NCBI RefSeq assembly: GCF_030687715.1
Contig: NZ_CP117445.1
Location: 2,476,501 to 2,540,500, forward strand
Direction of reading: 5' to 3'
Source: Pseudomonas sp. FP2196
GTDB taxonomy: Bacteria > Pseudomonadota > Gammaproteobacteria > Pseudomonadales > Pseudomonadaceae
Length of the DNA stretch: 64,000 nt
The notes under the pieces were generated by a model. It made no database searches, was not told the DNA's origin, and saw only the letters and a list, made by a program, of their open reading frames with translations. Below are positions 33,814 to 43,848 of this stretch, in pieces; position 1 is the stretch's first letter; each line of letters starts with the position of its first letter. Position numbers and translations under genes: made by a program.

Positions 33814-36800
33814 ATGATTGCCCAGCTGTCGCCCGCAAGTGCCCTGACCTCCGATTACCAACGGTTCCTCGAAGCCCTGAAGGCCAGTGGATTTCGCGGT
33901 GAAATCAGCGCCGACTACGCCAGTCGCGTGGTGCTGGCCACCGACAACTCGATCTATCAGCGCTTGCCGCAGGCCGCGGTGTTTCCCTTGGACGCCGACG
34001 ATGTGGCGCGGGTGGCACGACTGATTGCCGAACCGGCCTACCAACAAGTGGTCATCACCCCCCGTGGCGGTGGCACTGGCACTAATGGCCAATCGTTGAC
34101 TGATGGCATCGTGGTCGACTTGTCACGGCACATGAACCGCATTCTGGAAATCAATGTTGAAGAGCGCTGGGTGCGGGTGCAGGCCGGGGTGGTCAAGGAT
34201 CAACTCAACGCCGCGCTAAAATCCGCCGGACTGTTTTTCGCTCCTGAATTGTCGACCTCCAACCGCGCCACTGTCGGCGGCATGATCAACACCGACGCCA
34301 GCGGCCAGGGCAGTTGCACCTACGGCAAGACTCGCGATCATGTGCTCGAGCTCGACATGATTCTGCGCGGCGGTGAGCGCCTGCACGGTCTGCCGCTTGA
34401 AGAAAGCGAGCTGGCTGAACAGTGCGCCCGCGAGGATCGGGTCGGCGAAGTCTATCGCTGTGCGCGACAGATCATTGATGAACAGGGTGAGCTGATCAAA
34501 GAGCGCTTTCCCGACCTCAATCGATGCCTGACCGGTTACGACCTGGCGCACTTGCGCGAGGCGGATAACCGTTTCAACCTGAACAGCGTGCTGTGTGGCG
34601 CCGAAGGCTCGCTGGGGTTTGTGGTCGAGGCCAGGCTCAACGTACTGGCGATTCCCAAACACACGATGCTGGTGAACATCCGCTACGCCGGCTTCATGGA
34701 CGCGTTGCGCGATGCCCGCGCGCTGATGGCGCTCAAACCGCTGTCGATCGAAACCGTGGACTCGAAGGTGTTGCTGCTGGCAATGCAGGACATCGTCTGG
34801 CACGGGGTGGCCGAGTACTTCCCGGAGAGCGCCGAGCGACCGACCCTGGGGATCAACCTCGTCGAATTTTGCGGTGATGATCCCGAGGACTTGCAGAAAA
34901 GGGTCGAAGCCTTCATTGAGCACCTTGCCAGTGACCGCACTGTCGAGCGACTCGGCCACACCCTGGCCGTCGGTCATGCGGCGGTGAACAAGGTCTATGG
35001 CATGCGCAAACGTGCGGTCGGCCTGCTCGGCAACGTTGCCGGTGAAGCGCGGCCGCAGCCGTTTGTCGAAGACACCGCTGTGCCGCCGCAGCACCTGGCC
35101 GAGTACATCGCTGAACTGCGCGACCTGCTCGACAGCCACGGTTTGCAATACGGCATGTTCGGCCATGTCGATGCCGGCGTGCTGCACGTGCGGCCGATTC
35201 TCGACATGAAAGATCCGCAACAAGCGGCGCTGGTGCGCCCGGTGTCCGATGGCGTCGCCGCGCTGACCCAACGTTACGGCGGCCTGCTCTGGGGTGAGCA
35301 CGGCAAAGGCCTGCGCTCGGAGTACGCGCCGGCGTTTTTCGGCGAACTGTACCCGGCCCTGCAAGCGTTGAAGGCGGCGTTTGACCCGTTCAACCAGTTC
35401 AACCCGGGCAAGATCGCCACGCCATCCAACACCGGCGCGGCGTTGTTGAAAATTGACGAGGTGACCCTGCGCGGCGAACTGGATCGGCAGATCGATGAGA
35501 AAGTCTGGCAGAGCTACGGCGCCGCCATGCACTGCAATGGCAACGGCGCCTGCTACAACTTCGACCCTGACGACGCCATGTGTCCGTCATGGAAAGCCAC
35601 CCGCGAACGCGCGCAATCGCCCAAGGGCCGGGCATCGTTGATCCGCGAATGGCTGCGGTTGCAGGGCGAGGCGGGAATCGATGTGTTGTCGGATGCCGTT
35701 CGCCGACCGGCATTTTTCTCTTCGTTGTGGCAGCGCTGGCGCAACAGTCGCGCGCAGTCCGCAGACTTCTCCCATGAGGTCTACGACGCCATGGCGGGTT
35801 GCCTGGCGTGCAAGTCCTGCGCGGGGCAATGCCCGGTGAAGGTCAACGTGCCGGAGTTTCGTTCGCGGTTTCTTGAGCTGTATCACAGCCGGTATCTGCG
35901 CCCGGCGCGGGACTATCTGATCGCCTCGCTGGAATACACCATCCCCTGGATGGCGCGCATCCCGGCGTTGTACAACGGTTTGATGGGCGCCTCGTTGGTT
36001 CGCGGCATGCTTGAGCGTGTCGGCGGAATGGTCGATGTGCCGTTGCTCAGTCGCTTTGATTTCCACGCGACGATGCGTCGTTGGCAGGTGCAACCGGCGA
36101 CGGTGTCAACCCTGTCTGGCCTGACCCGGGCACAGCGCGAACGCAGCGTGGTGCTGGTGCAGGATGCGTTTACCCGCTATTTCGAAACGCCGCTGCTTGC
36201 GGATCTGGTCGAGTTGATTTCGCGTCTGGGCTTTCAGGTGTATCTGGCACCGTTCAGTGCCAACGGCAAACCACTGCATGTGCAGGGCTTTCTGTCGGCA
36301 TTCAACCGTGCGGCGGTGCGCAACGCGCAGCAATTGCGAGCGCTGGCGGATGTCGGCGTGCCGCTGATAGGGCTGGATCCGGCGATGACGCTGGTTTATC
36401 GCCAGGAATATCAGAAAGTACCGGGCATGGAGCAATGCCCGGAGGTCGCACTGTTGCAGGAATGGCTGCTCGACGTCATGCCGCAACAGACCAGCCAGAG
36501 CAGGGCTGAAACCTTCCGTTTGCTCGCGCACTGCACCGAGAGAACCAATGCCCCGGCTGCCACTCGGCAATGGGAGCAAGTGTTCGAGCGCGTGGGATTG
36601 AAACTGGCAACTCAGGCCACCGGTTGCTGCGGGATGTCCGGCACCTATGGCCACGAGGCGCGTAACCGCGATACCTCGGCGGTGATCTACGAACAATCGT
36701 GGGCGCGTCAAGTCGATGCCCCGGCAGAGAAGGGCGAGGCATTGGCGACCGGTTATTCGTGCCGCAGCCAGGTCAAGCGCCAGTCGGATCGGGCGCTGCG

Positions 36801-36840
36801 CCATCCATTGCAGGTGCTGCTGGAGGTTGTGCATCGCTGA
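33814..36840 (+). CDS. ydiJ: FAD-binding and Fe-S oxidoreductase YdiJ (D-2-hydroxyglutarate dehydrogenase type)
   Basis: 1008 residues, normal for YdiJ. The FAD_binding_4 domain is at about 45-270 (VITPRGGGTGTNGQSLTDG, TVGGMINTDASGQGS), followed by the FAD-oxidase C domain to about 545. Fe-S ligands: CNGNGACYNF (about 574-582) and a ferredoxin-type CLACKSCAGQCP (about 662). A CCG-type motif is in the C-terminus (ATGCCGMSGTYG, about 935). Relatives oxidise D-2-hydroxyglutarate and pass electrons to the respiratory chain. The last 68 bases overlap the end of the convergent pqiA-like gene. Confidence 0.92.
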   Translation: MIAQLSPASALTSDYQRFLEALKASGFRGEISADYASRVVLATDNSIYQRLPQAAVFPLDADDVARVARLIAEPAYQQVVITPRGGGTGTNGQSLTDGIVVDLSRHMNRILEINVEERWVRVQAGVVKDQLNAALKSAGLFFAPELSTSNRATVGGMINTDASGQGSCTYGKTRDHVLELDMILRGGERLHGLPLEESELAEQCAREDRVGEVYRCARQIIDEQGELIKERFPDLNRCLTGYDLAHLREADNRFNLNSVLCGAEGSLGFVVEARLNVLAIPKHTMLVNIRYAGFMDALRDARALMALKPLSIETVDSKVLLLAMQDIVWHGVAEYFPESAERPTLGINLVEFCGDDPEDLQKRVEAFIEHLASDRTVERLGHTLAVGHAAVNKVYGMRKRAVGLLGNVAGEARPQPFVEDTAVPPQHLAEYIAELRDLLDSHGLQYGMFGHVDAGVLHVRPILDMKDPQQAALVRPVSDGVAALTQRYGGLLWGEHGKGLRSEYAPAFFGELYPALQALKAAFDPFNQFNPGKIATPSNTGAALLKIDEVTLRGELDRQIDEKVWQSYGAAMHCNGNGACYNFDPDDAMCPSWKATRERAQSPKGRASLIREWLRLQGEAGIDVLSDAVRRPAFFSSLWQRWRNSRAQSADFSHEVYDAMAGCLACKSCAGQCPVKVNVPEFRSRFLELYHSRYLRPARDYLIASLEYTIPWMARIPALYNGLMGASLVRGMLERVGGMVDVPLLSRFDFHATMRRWQVQPATVSTLSGLTRAQRERSVVLVQDAFTRYFETPLLADLVELISRLGFQVYLAPFSANGKPLHVQGFLSAFNRAAVRNAQQLRALADVGVPLIGLDPAMTLVYRQEYQKVPGMEQCPEVALLQEWLLDVMPQQTSQSRAETFRLLAHCTERTNAPAATRQWEQVFERVGLKLATQATGCCGMSGTYGHEARNRDTSAVIYEQSWARQVDAPAEKGEALATGYSCRSQVKRQSDRALRHPLQVLLEVVHR

Positions 36841-37462
36841 GCGGTTCGTCGTCGGGGGCGTTGTCCCAGATCAGCCGCGGGTCAAAGCTCATTGCCGAGA
36901 GCATGGTGAACACCACCACCATGCCGAAAAACAGGATGCCCGGGCGTGGCTCGATATCGCCCAGCGCCTGGAATTTCACCAGCGCCGCGACCAAGGCAAC
37001 CACCAGCACGTCGAGCATCGACCAATAACCGATCAGCTCGACAAAGCGGAATAGGCTGGAGCGCTCCCGGCGTGCCCAGCCGCTGTCGCGCTGCACCGTG
37101 ATCAGCAGCAGCGACAGGGCGACGAACTTGACGCCCGGCACGGCGATACTGGCGATGAAGATGATCAGGGCGATGTCCCACGCGCCGTGCTGCCAGAACT
37201 CGAGCACGCCGCTCATGATCGTGCTGTCGGAGCCATTGCCAAGCATGGTGGTGTTCATCACCGGCAGCAGATTGGCCGGGATATAAAACACCAGCGCAGC
37301 GAGTAAATAGGCCCAGGTGCGCGTCAGTGAATTGGTCTTGCGCCGGTGCAAAGGGGCGTCGCAGCGCGGGCATTCGTGCGGCTCATCGGTCATGTCGCAG
37401 GCCAGGCCGCAGCTGTGGCACAGGCACAGATTGAGTTCGCTGGCGGTCGCTGGTCGATTCAT
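36773..37462 (-). CDS. Paraquat-inducible protein A family (PqiA), second of a pair
   Basis: 229 residues. A double-Cys zinc ribbon at the N-terminus (CLCHSCGLACDM and HECPRCDAPLHRR) precedes four membrane helices (LLAALVFYIPANLLPVMNT, GAWDIALIIFIASIAVPGVK, YWSMLDVLVVALVAALVKF, ILFFGMVVVFTMLSAMSFD), the PqiA/LetA fold. These proteins work with MCE-domain partners (PqiB) in envelope lipid transport. Here no MCE gene follows; the 3' end instead overlaps ydiJ on the opposite strand. Overlaps the upstream pqiA-like gene by four bases. Confidence 0.9.
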   Translation of the reverse strand: MNRPATASELNLCLCHSCGLACDMTDEPHECPRCDAPLHRRKTNSLTRTWAYLLAALVFYIPANLLPVMNTTMLGNGSDSTIMSGVLEFWQHGAWDIALIIFIASIAVPGVKFVALSLLLITVQRDSGWARRERSSLFRFVELIGYWSMLDVLVVALVAALVKFQALGDIEPRPGILFFGMVVVFTMLSAMSFDPRLIWDNAPDDEPLSDAQPPAAPAMDGAAPDPTGA

Positions 37463-38055
37463 GTCATATCCCAGAGGTCACGGATATCGCGGCCGGCAAT
37501 GCGGATCATCATCAGGCTTAGCACGGCCAGCGCGAACAGGCCTATGCCGGGCAACACATCCAGCATCCCGGCAAGTTTGAACACAGCCACCATGGCACCG
37601 AGCAAACACACTTCAAGCATGCTCCACGGACGCAACGTTTCCAGCCAGCGCATACAGACCTTGAACCCGGGCGCACGTCGGGACGACAGAGCGAAACTCA
37701 GCACCCAAGCCAGCAGGACCAGTTGAAACGCCGGGGCAATAATGATCGAAATGGCGGCGACCATTGCCATGAACGTGATCGGCCCCTGACTCAATGCCAG
37801 CACCGAATCCCATAACGTCGCGCTGTTTTTAAGGCCTTTGAGGCTGATGCTCATGATTGGGTAGAAATTGGCGAACACCCACAGCATCGCTGCCGTGAAC
37901 GTCAATGCCAGACGCTGTTCAACCGTCAGGCTGTTGTAGCGCTGGAGCACGCCACCGCAGCGTTGGCACAGGGTTTTCTGATGTTTGGCGAGCGCGACTT
38001 TTTCATACACGCAATCGCAGTGCTCGCAGATGATCAGGTGTTCTGTGTTGACCAT
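37459..38055 (-). CDS. Paraquat-inducible protein A family (PqiA), first of a pair
   Basis: 198 residues from ATG 38055; no strong Shine-Dalgarno, and a GTG at 38079 is an alternative. N-terminal zinc ribbon CEHCDCVYEK ... CQRCGGVLQRY, then four membrane helices (TFTAAMLWVFANFYPIMSIS, GPITFMAMVAAISIIIAPAF, PWSMLEVCLLGAMVAVFKLA, GIGLFALAVLSLMMIRIAG). E. coli PqiA carries both such halves in one chain; here they are two overlapping genes, as in many pseudomonads. The usual PqiB partner is absent from the locus. Confidence 0.9.
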   Translation of the reverse strand: MVNTEHLIICEHCDCVYEKVALAKHQKTLCQRCGGVLQRYNSLTVEQRLALTFTAAMLWVFANFYPIMSISLKGLKNSATLWDSVLALSQGPITFMAMVAAISIIIAPAFQLVLLAWVLSFALSSRRAPGFKVCMRWLETLRPWSMLEVCLLGAMVAVFKLAGMLDVLPGIGLFALAVLSLMMIRIAGRDIRDLWDMT

Positions 38056-38237
38056 GGACAGCGCTCGACAGCAGGCCACGAGGGCCGGGGGACTTGATCA
38101 CTATAGAAGGCTCGGGCCATTGGGCAACTTGCGAGGCGCTTGCGCCGGTAACATTTTCTTGAAAATCACTGTTTCTTCGCCTTGGGATTATCGTTTTAAT
38201 TGTTATAAGGTAACGCGTTTTTAGCGGGAGCTTCGTT

Positions 38238-39446
38238 GTGAGCACCCGGCTTCATCCATTCGATTGCGATATACCCATGACGACTGTTCTTCCTCGTTCT
38301 ACCTCATCGACCGCTGGCCGGCTGCTGTCCATCGATGCCCTGCGAGGCTTGGTGATTCTATTCATGCTGCTTGATCACGTGCGTGAAACTTTCCTGCTGC
38401 ATCGCCAGGTCTCTGATCCGATGGACATAGCCAGTACCGAGCCTGCACTGTTTTTCAGCCGCACGCTGGCGCATCTGTGCGCGCCGGTGTTTGTGCTGCT
38501 GACCGGGTTGTCGGCATGGCTGTTCGGCGAGAAATACGCGGGGAAATCGGACGTCAGTGCATTCCTGTTCAAGCGCGGGCTGTTTCTGGTGGTGCTGGAA
38601 TTCACCCTGGTGAATTTCGCCTGGACCTTCCAACTGCCGCCGAGCGTGATTTACCTGCAAGTGATCTGGGCGATCGGCCTGAGCATGATCGCGCTGTCAC
38701 TGATGGTTTGGTTGCCGCGCGCGGTGCTGCTGGCGTCGAGCCTAGTGATCATCGCCGGGCATAACTTGCTCGACGGTGTGCATTTTCCTGTGGAATCGGC
38801 GCTGCATGTGCCATGGGCGGTTCTTCATGACCGCGGCTGGATCGAGGTCAGCGACACTCTGCGTTTGCGCACGTCTTATCCGCTGCTGCCGTGGATCGGC
38901 GTGATCGGCCTGGGTTACGCGCTGGGGCCGTGGTTTGCCCGAGGCGTAGACGTGTTGGTGCGCCAGCGTCGTCTGTTGATTGCCGGTAGCGCCGGGGTGC
39001 TCGGTTTTGTCGCACTGCGTCTGGTCAACGGTTACGGCGAAAAACCGTGGGCGCTGGGCGACACGCTGCCGCAGACCCTGATGAGTTTTTTCAACATCAC
39101 CAAATACCCGCCGTCGCTGCTGTTTATCACGCTGATGGTGAGTGCCGGGTTGTTGCTGTTACTGGCGTTCGAGCGGGTGCAGGATCGACGCTGGATTCGC
39201 TGGTTGACTGTGTTCGGTTCGGCGCCGATGTTTTTCTACCTGCTGCACTTGTACGCTTTGAAGCTTCTCTACCTGATCGGCGTTGCGCTGTTCGGGCTTA
39301 ATCAGGGCAGCTATTTTGGCTTCAATTCGGTAGCGGCAATGTGGCTGTCGGCGGCGTTGCTGGCGGTTGCCTTGTTCCCGGCGGTGCGCTGGTTCTCGGC
39401 GCTTAAGGCGCGTCGTCGCGACATCGCCTGGTTGAAATATCTATAA
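38238..39446 (+). CDS. DUF1624 / heparan-alpha-glucosaminide N-acetyltransferase-like membrane protein
   Basis: 402 residues from GTG 38238 (GGGAG seven bases upstream; ATG 38277 also possible). The acyltransferase-3-like start RLLSIDALRGLVILFMLLDH, then LAHLCAPVFVLLTGLSAWLFG and about ten further membrane segments. These proteins belong to the acyltransferase clan that moves acyl groups across the membrane; DUF1624 members are uncharacterised. Transcribed on its own, convergent with a LysR gene. Confidence 0.87.
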   Translation: MSTRLHPFDCDIPMTTVLPRSTSSTAGRLLSIDALRGLVILFMLLDHVRETFLLHRQVSDPMDIASTEPALFFSRTLAHLCAPVFVLLTGLSAWLFGEKYAGKSDVSAFLFKRGLFLVVLEFTLVNFAWTFQLPPSVIYLQVIWAIGLSMIALSLMVWLPRAVLLASSLVIIAGHNLLDGVHFPVESALHVPWAVLHDRGWIEVSDTLRLRTSYPLLPWIGVIGLGYALGPWFARGVDVLVRQRRLLIAGSAGVLGFVALRLVNGYGEKPWALGDTLPQTLMSFFNITKYPPSLLFITLMVSAGLLLLLAFERVQDRRWIRWLTVFGSAPMFFYLLHLYALKLLYLIGVALFGLNQGSYFGFNSVAAMWLSAALLAVALFPAVRWFSALKARRRDIAWLKYL

Positions 39447-39450
39447 GCGC

Positions 39451-40347
39451 TTAGCGACTATTGCGTTCGCGGGCGAAGTCGATGAAAGCCTTGAGCGGTG
39501 ACGGTACATGGCGCCGGCTCGGGTAGTACAGATGCAGGCCGGGGTAGTAGGGGCACCAGTCTGCCAGTACCTGGACCAGACGCCCGGAACGTAGATGTTC
39601 GTCGACCATTTCTTCGAACACATAGGCCAGTCCCAATCCTTGCAGCGCGGGGCCGACCATCAGGCTGACATCGCCCAGGGTCAGCGGGCCATTGACTTCG
39701 ATTTCCTGGGTAATGCCGCCGCGTTCGAACTCCCAGCGGTACATCGCGCCGCTGGGGAAGCGGTGGCGAATGCACGGCAGATCATGCAACTCCTCGGGTT
39801 TTTGCGGCGTGGCGTGGCGCTGAAAAAATGCCGGCGAACCGACCACCACCGAGCGCATCGTCGGACCAATCGGCAGGGAAACCATGTCGGCCTCCAGTCG
39901 ATTGCCAAAGCGCACGCCGGCATCGAAACCGCCGGCGACGATATCCAGCAGTGCATCGCTTTCGACTACTTCCAGACGAATATCCGCATAGACCTGCAAA
40001 AACTCACTGGCAATTGGCAGCAGCACCAGCTCACAGGCCTGGCGGCCGGCAGTGATACGCAGGTTGCCGGAGGGTTTGTCGCGAAAATGGTTGAGGTCTT
40101 CCAGTGCATCATCGATGTCGCGAAACGCCGGTTTCAGGCGCGCGTAGAGGCGTTCGCCAGCCTCGGTCAACGCCACGCTGCGGGTTGTGCGGTTGAACAG
40201 TCGCACGCCGAGACGATTCTCCAGCGCTTTGACCGAGTGGCTCAGAGCCGACGGCGTCAGGCCAAGTTCAATCGCTGCTTTGCTGAAATTCAAATGCTGC
40301 GCCGTGCACAGGAACACCGAGAGGTCTGCCGCTGAGGGTGATTTCAT
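39451..40347 (-). CDS. LysR family transcriptional regulator
   Basis: 298 residues. HTH at residues 1-60 (LSVFLCTAQHLNFSKAAIEL, GLTPSALSHSVKALENRLGV), followed by a substrate-binding domain (SGNLRITAGRQACELVLLPI, DIRLEVVESDALLDIVAGGF). The SALSHSVKALENRL form is that of the CrgA/PerR-like subgroup. Divergent from an SDR gene starting 131 bp away, the usual arrangement for autoregulated LysR genes with an oxidoreductase target. Confidence 0.92.
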   Translation of the reverse strand: MKSPSAADLSVFLCTAQHLNFSKAAIELGLTPSALSHSVKALENRLGVRLFNRTTRSVALTEAGERLYARLKPAFRDIDDALEDLNHFRDKPSGNLRITAGRQACELVLLPIASEFLQVYADIRLEVVESDALLDIVAGGFDAGVRFGNRLEADMVSLPIGPTMRSVVVGSPAFFQRHATPQKPEELHDLPCIRHRFPSGAMYRWEFERGGITQEIEVNGPLTLGDVSLMVGPALQGLGLAYVFEEMVDEHLRSGRLVQVLADWCPYYPGLHLYYPSRRHVPSPLKAFIDFARERNSR

Positions 40348-40478
40348 CTGTGAATGCCTTTCACAAAGTCATGCAAAATTGCTGGGATTATCACATCAGT
40401 AACACGCGCTTAAAGTCGCATCAACTCATCGAGAAGACCCGGCACTGTCGCCAAGGGTCGCTGACAGGAGGAGTTGCT

Positions 40479-41309
40479 ATGCGTACCTGGTTCATTACTG
40501 GAGCTTCCCGTGGTTTTGGCACACTCATCGCAGAACGCGCCTTGCATTTTGGTGACGCGGTGATTGCCACTGCCCGTAACCCACAAGACATCACTGATCG
40601 CCTCGGCGATCACCCGAATCTGCTGGCGGTGCGTCTCGACGTGACCCGAGAAGAGGAAGCGCATCAAGCGGTCGCGCAAGGGGTCAAGCGTTTCGGCCGC
40701 ATCGATGTACTGATCAACAACGCCGGGTTCGGCGTGCTGGGCGCGGTGGAAGAAACCAGCGCGAGCGAGACCGAGCGCCTGTTCGCCACCAATGTGTTTG
40801 GACTGCTCAACGTGACCCGCGCTGTGCTGCCACATATGCGCTCGCAACGCAGTGGCCATGTGATCAATATCTCTTCAATTGGCGGCTATCAGGCGTACAT
40901 GGGGTGGGGCGTTTACGGGTCCACCAAGTTTGCGGTGGAAGGCATCAGCGAAGCGCTTTACCAGGAACTGGCACCGCTGGGTATCCATGCCACGGTGGTC
41001 GAACCGGGTTTCTTCCGCACAGACTTTCTGGATGAGCAGTCGCTGATCAAAACCGCACTGGTGCTGCCCGATTACGATGAAACCGTGGGCAAAATGCGCA
41101 CCTTCGCCGAGGCCGCGAACCACGCGCAGCCGGGTGATCCACTGAAGTTCGCCGAGGCGATCCTCGCGCTGGTCAACGCACCGAATCCGCCACAACGCCT
41201 GGCGTTGGGTAGCGACACGGTTGCGCGAATCGAGGCGAAGAATCGGTTGGTGGCGCAAGAACTGGCCGAGTGGAACGAGTTGGCACTGTCCACCGACTTC
41301 AAAAACTGA
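40479..41309 (+). CDS. Short-chain dehydrogenase/reductase (SDR) family oxidoreductase
   Basis: 276 residues from ATG 40479, with GGAGGAG seven bases upstream. Classical SDR features: TGASRGFG cofactor loop (residues 8-15), NNAGFG at about 84-89, and the catalytic YGSTK (Tyr-x3-Lys) near 148-152 with its Ser in NISSIGG upstream. The ARNPQD after strand 2 suggests NADP(H) (inference). Substrate unknown. Probably controlled by the divergent LysR. Confidence 0.92.
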   Translation: MRTWFITGASRGFGTLIAERALHFGDAVIATARNPQDITDRLGDHPNLLAVRLDVTREEEAHQAVAQGVKRFGRIDVLINNAGFGVLGAVEETSASETERLFATNVFGLLNVTRAVLPHMRSQRSGHVINISSIGGYQAYMGWGVYGSTKFAVEGISEALYQELAPLGIHATVVEPGFFRTDFLDEQSLIKTALVLPDYDETVGKMRTFAEAANHAQPGDPLKFAEAILALVNAPNPPQRLALGSDTVARIEAKNRLVAQELAEWNELALSTDFKN

Positions 41310-41318
41310 ACCACACAA

Positions 41319-41410
41319 CCTGTGTGCGAGCTTGCTCGCGAAGGCGGCGTATCAGTCGACATCAACGCTGACTGACACTCCCTCTTCGCGAGCAAGCTCG
41401 CTCCCACAGG
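41319..41410. repeat. REP-type hairpin (class B)
   Basis: CGAGCTTGCTCGCGAAG and CTTCGCGAGCAAGCTCG arms with flanking CCTGTG / CCCACAGG, between convergent SDR and aldehyde dehydrogenase genes. Confidence 0.9.
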
Positions 41411-41427
41411 GTTTTAGGCTGTCCGGA

Positions 41428-42819
41428 TTATTTGCGATCCAGCCATACAGTTTGCGCATTGCAGAACTCGCGCACACCAAAGTGCGACAGCTCACGGCCG
41501 AAACCGCTTTTCTTCACGCCACCGAAGGTCACGCGAGGGTCGCTGGCTGAGTAGCCGTTGATGAACACGCCGCCGGTTTCCAGTTCGCTGGTCAGTTGCT
41601 GAGCCAATTGCACGTTGGCGGTGTAGATCGTTGCGGTCAGGCCGAACTCGCTGTCGTTGGCCAAGGCGATGGCATGCGCGCAGTCACGGGCGGTAATGAT
41701 CGAGGCGACCGGGCCGAACAGTTCCTGTTTGAACGAGGTCATGCGATCGGTGACGTCGGCCAGCACGGTCGGTTCGTAGTAGTTGCCCGCACCTTCAGCC
41801 TTGCCGCCACCCAGCAGCAGGGTCGCGCCTTCTTCGAGGGTGTCGCGCACTTGTTGATCCAGTTCGTCACGCAGATCGAAACGCGCCATCGGGCCGATGT
41901 ACGTGTCGGCGGACAGTGGATCGCCGACCTTCAGCTTGCGTGTGGCCTCAACGAATTTGCGGGTGAATTCCTCGACGACGCCTTCTTCGATAATCAAACG
42001 CTTGGCGGCGGCGCAGACCTGGCCGGAGTTCTGGTAACGACCGATCACGGCGGCTTGCACCGCTTCGTCGATATCAGCGTCGTTGAGCACGATAAACGGA
42101 TCGGAGCCGCCGAGTTCCAGCACGCATTTTTTCAACGCAGCGCCGGCCTGGGCGCCGATGGCCATGCCGGCGCGGACGCTGCCGGTCAGGGTCACGGCGG
42201 CAATGCGCGGGTCAGCAATGGCGGTGGAAACGCCTTGCGGGGTGACGTTGAGCACTTCAAACACGCCATCGGCGAAACCGGCGCGCTTGAAGGCATCACG
42301 CAGCAGATAGGCGCTGCCCATCACGTTCGGTGCATGCTTGAGCACGTAGGTGTTGCCGGCGAGGAGCGTCGGTACTGCGCCGCGCAGCACTTGCCAGATC
42401 GGGAAGTTCCACGGCATCACTGCCAGAATCGGGCCGAGCGGGCGGTATTCGATGCGCGCCTTGCCGCCTTCGACCTGAGTCGCCTCGGCGTCGAGCATGG
42501 CCGGGCCGTGTTCGGCGTACCACTCGCAGAGCTTGGCGCATTTTTCGATTTCGCCTCGCGCCTGGGCAATTGGCTTGCCCATTTCCAGAGTGATCATGGT
42601 GGCCATGGCTTCGGCGCCTTCACGCAGAGCACCGGCAAGGGCACTCAGCGCGCGGGAGCGATCCTGCAGCGGCTTGCGCTTCCATTTCGAGAAGCCGAAC
42701 GCGGATCGGGTCAGCGCGGCATCGAGGGCTTCGGCGGATTCAAAGGCGTACTGACCGATCTGCTCGCCGGTGGCGGGGTTGATCGAGATGGCGTGGGTCT
42801 GGCTGGAAATCTGGCTCAT
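41428..42819 (-). CDS. NAD(P)-dependent succinate-semialdehyde dehydrogenase (Sad/YneI-like)
   Basis: 463 residues, the short form typical of Sad/YneI. Catalytic Cys in NSGQVCAAAKRLI (about 270) and general-base Glu in KKCVLELGGSDPF (about 237); VMPWNFPIWQVLRGAVPTL forms part of the cofactor site. The enzyme oxidises succinate semialdehyde to succinate in GABA/putrescine breakdown. Divergent from a LysR gene that resembles PtrR (YneJ), the same pairing as sad-ptrR in E. coli, which strengthens the assignment. Confidence 0.9.
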   Translation of the reverse strand: MSQISSQTHAISINPATGEQIGQYAFESAEALDAALTRSAFGFSKWKRKPLQDRSRALSALAGALREGAEAMATMITLEMGKPIAQARGEIEKCAKLCEWYAEHGPAMLDAEATQVEGGKARIEYRPLGPILAVMPWNFPIWQVLRGAVPTLLAGNTYVLKHAPNVMGSAYLLRDAFKRAGFADGVFEVLNVTPQGVSTAIADPRIAAVTLTGSVRAGMAIGAQAGAALKKCVLELGGSDPFIVLNDADIDEAVQAAVIGRYQNSGQVCAAAKRLIIEEGVVEEFTRKFVEATRKLKVGDPLSADTYIGPMARFDLRDELDQQVRDTLEEGATLLLGGGKAEGAGNYYEPTVLADVTDRMTSFKQELFGPVASIITARDCAHAIALANDSEFGLTATIYTANVQLAQQLTSELETGGVFINGYSASDPRVTFGGVKKSGFGRELSHFGVREFCNAQTVWLDRK

Positions 42820-42924
42820 GGCTTTCGTCCTGCGTGTCGAATGTGATGGGCCTAGAGTAGGGTGGCGTTAGTTTTCTGGAAACTGAATAATAAAGATCGT
42901 TTCTTTCACGATTGGAGAATGACT

Positions 42925-43803
42925 GTGGATCTGGTGCAGCTGGAAATCTTCAAAGCCGTTGCCGAACACGGCAGCATCAGTGCCGCCGCGGCGCAGATCC
43001 ATCGCGTACCGTCGAACCTGACCACGCGAATCAAGCAGCTCGAGCAGGACCTGGGCGTCGATCTGTTTATTCGCGAGAAAAGCCGTTTGCGCCTGTCGCC
43101 CGCCGGGTGGAGTTTTCTTGAATACGCACGGCGCATTCTCGATCTGGTTCAAGAGGCACGGGCCACGGTGGCAGGTGAAGAACCGCAGGGCGCGTTTCCC
43201 CTGGGTTCGCTGGAAAGCACGGCGGCGGTGCGCATCCCCGAATTGCTGGCGGCGTACAATCAACTGCATCCGAAAGTCGATCTGGACTTGTCGACCGGTC
43301 CGTCCGGGACGATGATCGATGGCGTACTGTCCGGGCGTCTGGCGGCCGCGTTCGTTGACGGCCCGGTGCTGCATCCGGCGCTGGAAGGCGTGCCGGCGTT
43401 CGAAGAAGAAATGGTCATCATCGCGCCGCTCAATCACGCCGCAGTCCAGCGTGCGGCGGATGTGAATGGCGAGAATATTTATGCGTTCCGCTCCAACTGC
43501 TCCTACCGGCATCACTTCGAAAAATGGTTCAGCACCGACGCCGCCGTACCCGGCAAGATCTTCGAAATGGAGTCCTACCACGGCATGCTCGCCTGCGTCA
43601 GCGCAGGCGCCGGGCTGGCGCTGATGCCGCGCAAAATGCTGCAAAGCATGCCCGGCAGCGCAACGGTGAGTGTCTGGCCGCTGACGGCAGATTTTCGTTA
43701 TCTGACCACCTGGCTGGTCTGGCGGCGGGGCACGGTGTCGCGCAGTCTGAGCATGTTTGTGCGTTTGCTGGAGGAGCGAGGGGTGGTGCGGGCGGGGGAG
43801 TGA
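42925..43803 (+). CDS. LysR family regulator, PtrR (YneJ)-like
   Basis: 292 residues from GTG 42925 (product [19 protein letters not shown]), for which GGAG is seven bases upstream; ATG 42919 is closer to the GGAG. HTH includes [20 protein letters not shown], the PSNLTTRI form seen in PtrR and relatives. The substrate-binding domain follows ([19 protein letters not shown]). Divergent from the succinate-semialdehyde dehydrogenase gene; in E. coli the orthologous pair handles putrescine use. Regulation of the neighbour is inferred. Confidence 0.88.
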   Translation: MDLVQLEIFKAVAEHGSISAAAAQIHRVPSNLTTRIKQLEQDLGVDLFIREKSRLRLSPAGWSFLEYARRILDLVQEARATVAGEEPQGAFPLGSLESTAAVRIPELLAAYNQLHPKVDLDLSTGPSGTMIDGVLSGRLAAAFVDGPVLHPALEGVPAFEEEMVIIAPLNHAAVQRAADVNGENIYAFRSNCSYRHHFEKWFSTDAAVPGKIFEMESYHGMLACVSAGAGLALMPRKMLQSMPGSATVSVWPLTADFRYLTTWLVWRRGTVSRSLSMFVRLLEERGVVRAGE

Positions 43804-43848
43804 CTGGCGCCTCTCAGCCCGCGACGGCCTGCGCAGCGCCCACCGGGC

